Shown here one piece after another: positions 5,809 to 7,211 of a stretch of 7,211 nucleotides of DNA. The DNA comes from an uncultured Kineothrix sp. (GTDB taxonomy: Bacteria; Bacillota; Clostridia; Lachnospirales; Lachnospiraceae), in contig CAJUMD010000138.1 of the NCBI GenBank assembly GCA_910587275.1, positions 1-7,211 on the forward strand. Reading direction: 5' to 3'. Position 1 is the stretch's first letter, and every line of letters begins with the position of its first letter. The notes beneath the pieces were generated by a model. The model had not been told where the DNA came from. It was given only the letters and a program-made list of their open reading frames with translations, and ran no database searches. Position numbers and translations under genes: made by a program.

Positions 5809-7080
5809 ATGGAAGATGGGAAAATAAAAAAGGAAATTGATTTGGAAGCCATGGGACAGAGGGCATCGGCGGCAAAGTACGAATTGCAAAGGCTGTCTGC
5901 CAAAACCAAAGACCAGGTACTGCGGGCGGTTGCCAGGCAGCTTACGGATGATACGGAAATGATTTTACAGGAAAACGGCAAAGATATCCGTAAGGCGGAA
6001 GAAAACGGGATGCATTCCGGAATGGTAGACAGACTGCGCCTGACGGAAGATAGGATTCGGGCGATGGCTGAGGGACTTTGCCAGATTGCAGGGCTGGAAG
6101 ATCCGGTGGGGGAAGTGCTGGATGCCTTTGAACGTCCCAATGGTTTGTCCATCCGCAAGGTAAGGGTGCCGCTTGGCGTAATCGGAATCATATACGAATC
6201 CCGTCCGAATGTGACGGCAGACGCCTTTGGTTTGTGCTTTAAGGCGGGCAATGCCGTGATTTTAAAAGGAGGGAGCGATGCGCTTAATTCCAATGCGGCG
6301 GTAACGGCATCCATCCGCAGGGCGTTAAACGAATGCCATGTTAGTGGGGATGCCATTCAGCTTATCGAAAGCACGGACCGGGAGGTGGCGTCCCGTTTTA
6401 TGAAACTGGACCGATATGTGGATGTGCTGATTCCGCGCGGTGGCGCAGGGCTGATACGGAGCGTGGTGGAGAACAGTACCATTCCGGTCATTGAAACGGG
6501 AACCGGAAACTGCCATATCTATGTGGATGAATATGCGGATTTGGATAAGGCGCTGCCCATTATCCTGAATGCGAAAACGCAGCGCATCGGTGTATGCAAT
6601 TCCTGCGAATCGCTTGTTATCCATGAGGCGGTGAAAGAGCGTTTTCTTCCAAGGCTTGCCAAAGCCTTAAAGGATGCAAACGTGGAAATGCGAGGGGATG
6701 AGCAGGTATGTGCGCTGGTGGAGGATGCAGTGGCGGCGGCAGAGGAGGACTATGGGAAAGAATATTTGGATTACATCCTGTCCATAAAGGTAGTCTCCGG
6801 ACTGGAAGAAGCGGTTGCCCATATTAACCGGTACAATACAAAGCATTCGGAGGCAATCATTACGGAACATAAGGAAAATGCACAGCGTTTCTTAAAGGAA
6901 GTGGATGCTGCCTGCGTATACGTCAATGCCTCCACACGGTTTACGGACGGATTTGAATTCGGTTTCGGGGCGGAAATCGGTATCAGCACCCAAAAGCTCC
7001 ACGCCAGGGGACCCATGGGCTTAAAGGAACTGACTTCCTATAAATATACCATTGAGGGAACGGGACAGGTGCGGGCATAA
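5809..7080 (+). CDS. proA: Glutamate-5-semialdehyde dehydrogenase (gamma-glutamyl phosphate reductase)
   Basis: Reduces glutamyl-5-phosphate with NADPH to glutamate-5-semialdehyde, which cyclises to pyrroline-5-carboxylate; the second step of proline synthesis, cytosolic. The 423-residue protein is full length (usual about 415). Visible blocks are VPLGVIGIIYESRPNVT (120-136), KGGSDALNSN (153-162), the VLIPRGGAGLI cofactor region (206-216), the catalytic cysteine in RIGVCNSCESLV (Cys263), and the C-terminal NASTRFTDGFEFGFGAEIGIS and HARGPMGL blocks. ATG 5809 is preferred: GGGAG (5797-5801) lies seven bases upstream and the protein starts at a typical charged leader. The in-frame ATG 5749 has no ribosome-binding site and sits too near the transcription start. 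ATG 5668 lies upstream of the promoter. ProA normally acts with ProB, which here is encoded in the preceding operon on the same strand. Confidence 0.96.
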   Translation: MEDGKIKKEIDLEAMGQRASAAKYELQRLSAKTKDQVLRAVARQLTDDTEMILQENGKDIRKAEENGMHSGMVDRLRLTEDRIRAMAEGLCQIAGLEDPVGEVLDAFERPNGLSIRKVRVPLGVIGIIYESRPNVTADAFGLCFKAGNAVILKGGSDALNSNAAVTASIRRALNECHVSGDAIQLIESTDREVASRFMKLDRYVDVLIPRGGAGLIRSVVENSTIPVIETGTGNCHIYVDEYADLDKALPIILNAKTQRIGVCNSCESLVIHEAVKERFLPRLAKALKDANVEMRGDEQVCALVEDAVAAAEEDYGKEYLDYILSIKVVSGLEEAVAHINRYNTKHSEAIITEHKENAQRFLKEVDAACVYVNASTRFTDGFEFGFGAEIGISTQKLHARGPMGLKELTSYKYTIEGTGQVRA

Positions 7081-7100
7081 CATTTCAGCCTGAAATGTTA
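7078..7100. repeat. 23-bp perfect palindrome overlapping the proA stop codon
   Basis: TAACATTTCAG (7078-7088), one central C, then CTGAAATGTTA (7090-7100): two perfect 11-base arms. The left arm begins with the proA TAA stop. As RNA it could form a hairpin of about nine pairs with a five-base loop. No T-run follows (TGTTCGTGGG), so it is not a canonical terminator. It could be an mRNA-stabilising 3' hairpin, a weak terminator or a dyad protein-binding site. Confidence 0.75.
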
Positions 7101-7141
7101 TGTTCGTGGGTGAGTGCGGACGCAAAAGCCAGGAGCGGGGA

Positions 7142-7179
7142 CCCCTGCCCGGTTTCTCCCTGCCTCCCTGTGCTTCCCC
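7142..7179 (-). other. Potential G-quadruplex motif (minus strand)
   Basis: The plus strand has five C-runs at 7142-7145, 7148-7150, 7158-7160, 7166-7168 and 7176-7179. The minus strand therefore has five runs of three or more guanines with loops of 7, 5, 7 and 2 bases. This fits the canonical G3+N1-7 pattern with one spare run. The stretch is non-coding on the plus strand and pyrimidine-rich, unlike the purine-rich coding strand around it. Folding is not shown by sequence alone. Confidence 0.55.
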
Positions 7180-7211
7180 TGCCGGCATCTGTTCAAACCT
7201 GATGGCAAAAA

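Noticed and set aside
7109..7150. GGACGCAAAAGCC (about 7118-7130) recalls the GACGCAAAGCC core of c-di-GMP-I riboswitches
   Set aside because: The partner elements (the AAAGGCAAACC-type strand and the tetraloop-receptor pairing) are missing upstream, and no terminator or gene start follows in the window. It may be a chance match, but a covariance-model scan with downstream sequence would settle it.
1..7211. CRISPR arrays, rRNA, tRNA, complete insertion sequences, toxin-antitoxin pairs or defence systems
   Set aside because: Reading both strands, I found no spaced direct repeats, tRNA-like cloverleafs, transposase motifs or paired small genes. The XRE gene has no toxin partner beside it.

Overview
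The window looks like a chromosomal housekeeping region of a Gram-positive Clostridia bacterium, most likely a gut Lachnospiraceae. I base this on the roughly 50% GC content, the strong GGAGG ribosome-binding sites, the extended -10 promoters, the DUF896 protein, the PUA-less glutamate 5-kinase and the pair of HI0933/BaiN-type and COG2509-type flavoproteins. The genus cannot be fixed from sequence reading alone.

Layout. Positions 1-180 hold the C-terminal end of an unidentified gene (1-63), then a severed copy of a cysteine-rich KTR protein (67-180). KTR proteins usually travel with conjugative or mobilizable elements, so this looks like the ragged edge of a decayed mobile element. A near-consensus promoter (175-203) then starts a plus-strand operon of five genes: an HI0933/BaiN-type flavoprotein (254-1582), a COG2509 FAD-dependent dehydrogenase (1628-3406) carrying an unusual low-complexity insert, proB (3476-4354), a small DUF896 protein (4370-4597) and 5-formyltetrahydrofolate cyclo-ligase (4575-5156). 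A hairpin at 5158-5187 probably ends this operon. A small XRE-type regulator lies on the minus strand (5198-5554). It is divergent from proA (5809-7080), which has its own near-perfect promoter (5701-5729). The last 131 bases are non-coding and hold a 23-nt palindrome and a C-rich stretch with G-quadruplex potential on the minus strand.

How the genes work together. ProB and ProA catalyse the first two steps of proline synthesis from glutamate. The reduction of pyrroline-5-carboxylate (ProC) is not encoded here. The two proline genes are in separate transcription units, split by the terminator and the xre gene, so their expression could be uncoupled. The folate enzyme recycles 5-formyl-THF. 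The two flavoproteins are predicted soluble oxidoreductases of unknown physiological substrate.

I found no convincing new multi-gene system. The items most worth a second look are the mobile-element junction at the left edge, the 8-residue repeat insert in the COG2509 protein, the xre-proA divergent region, and the palindrome and G-quadruplex motif after proA.
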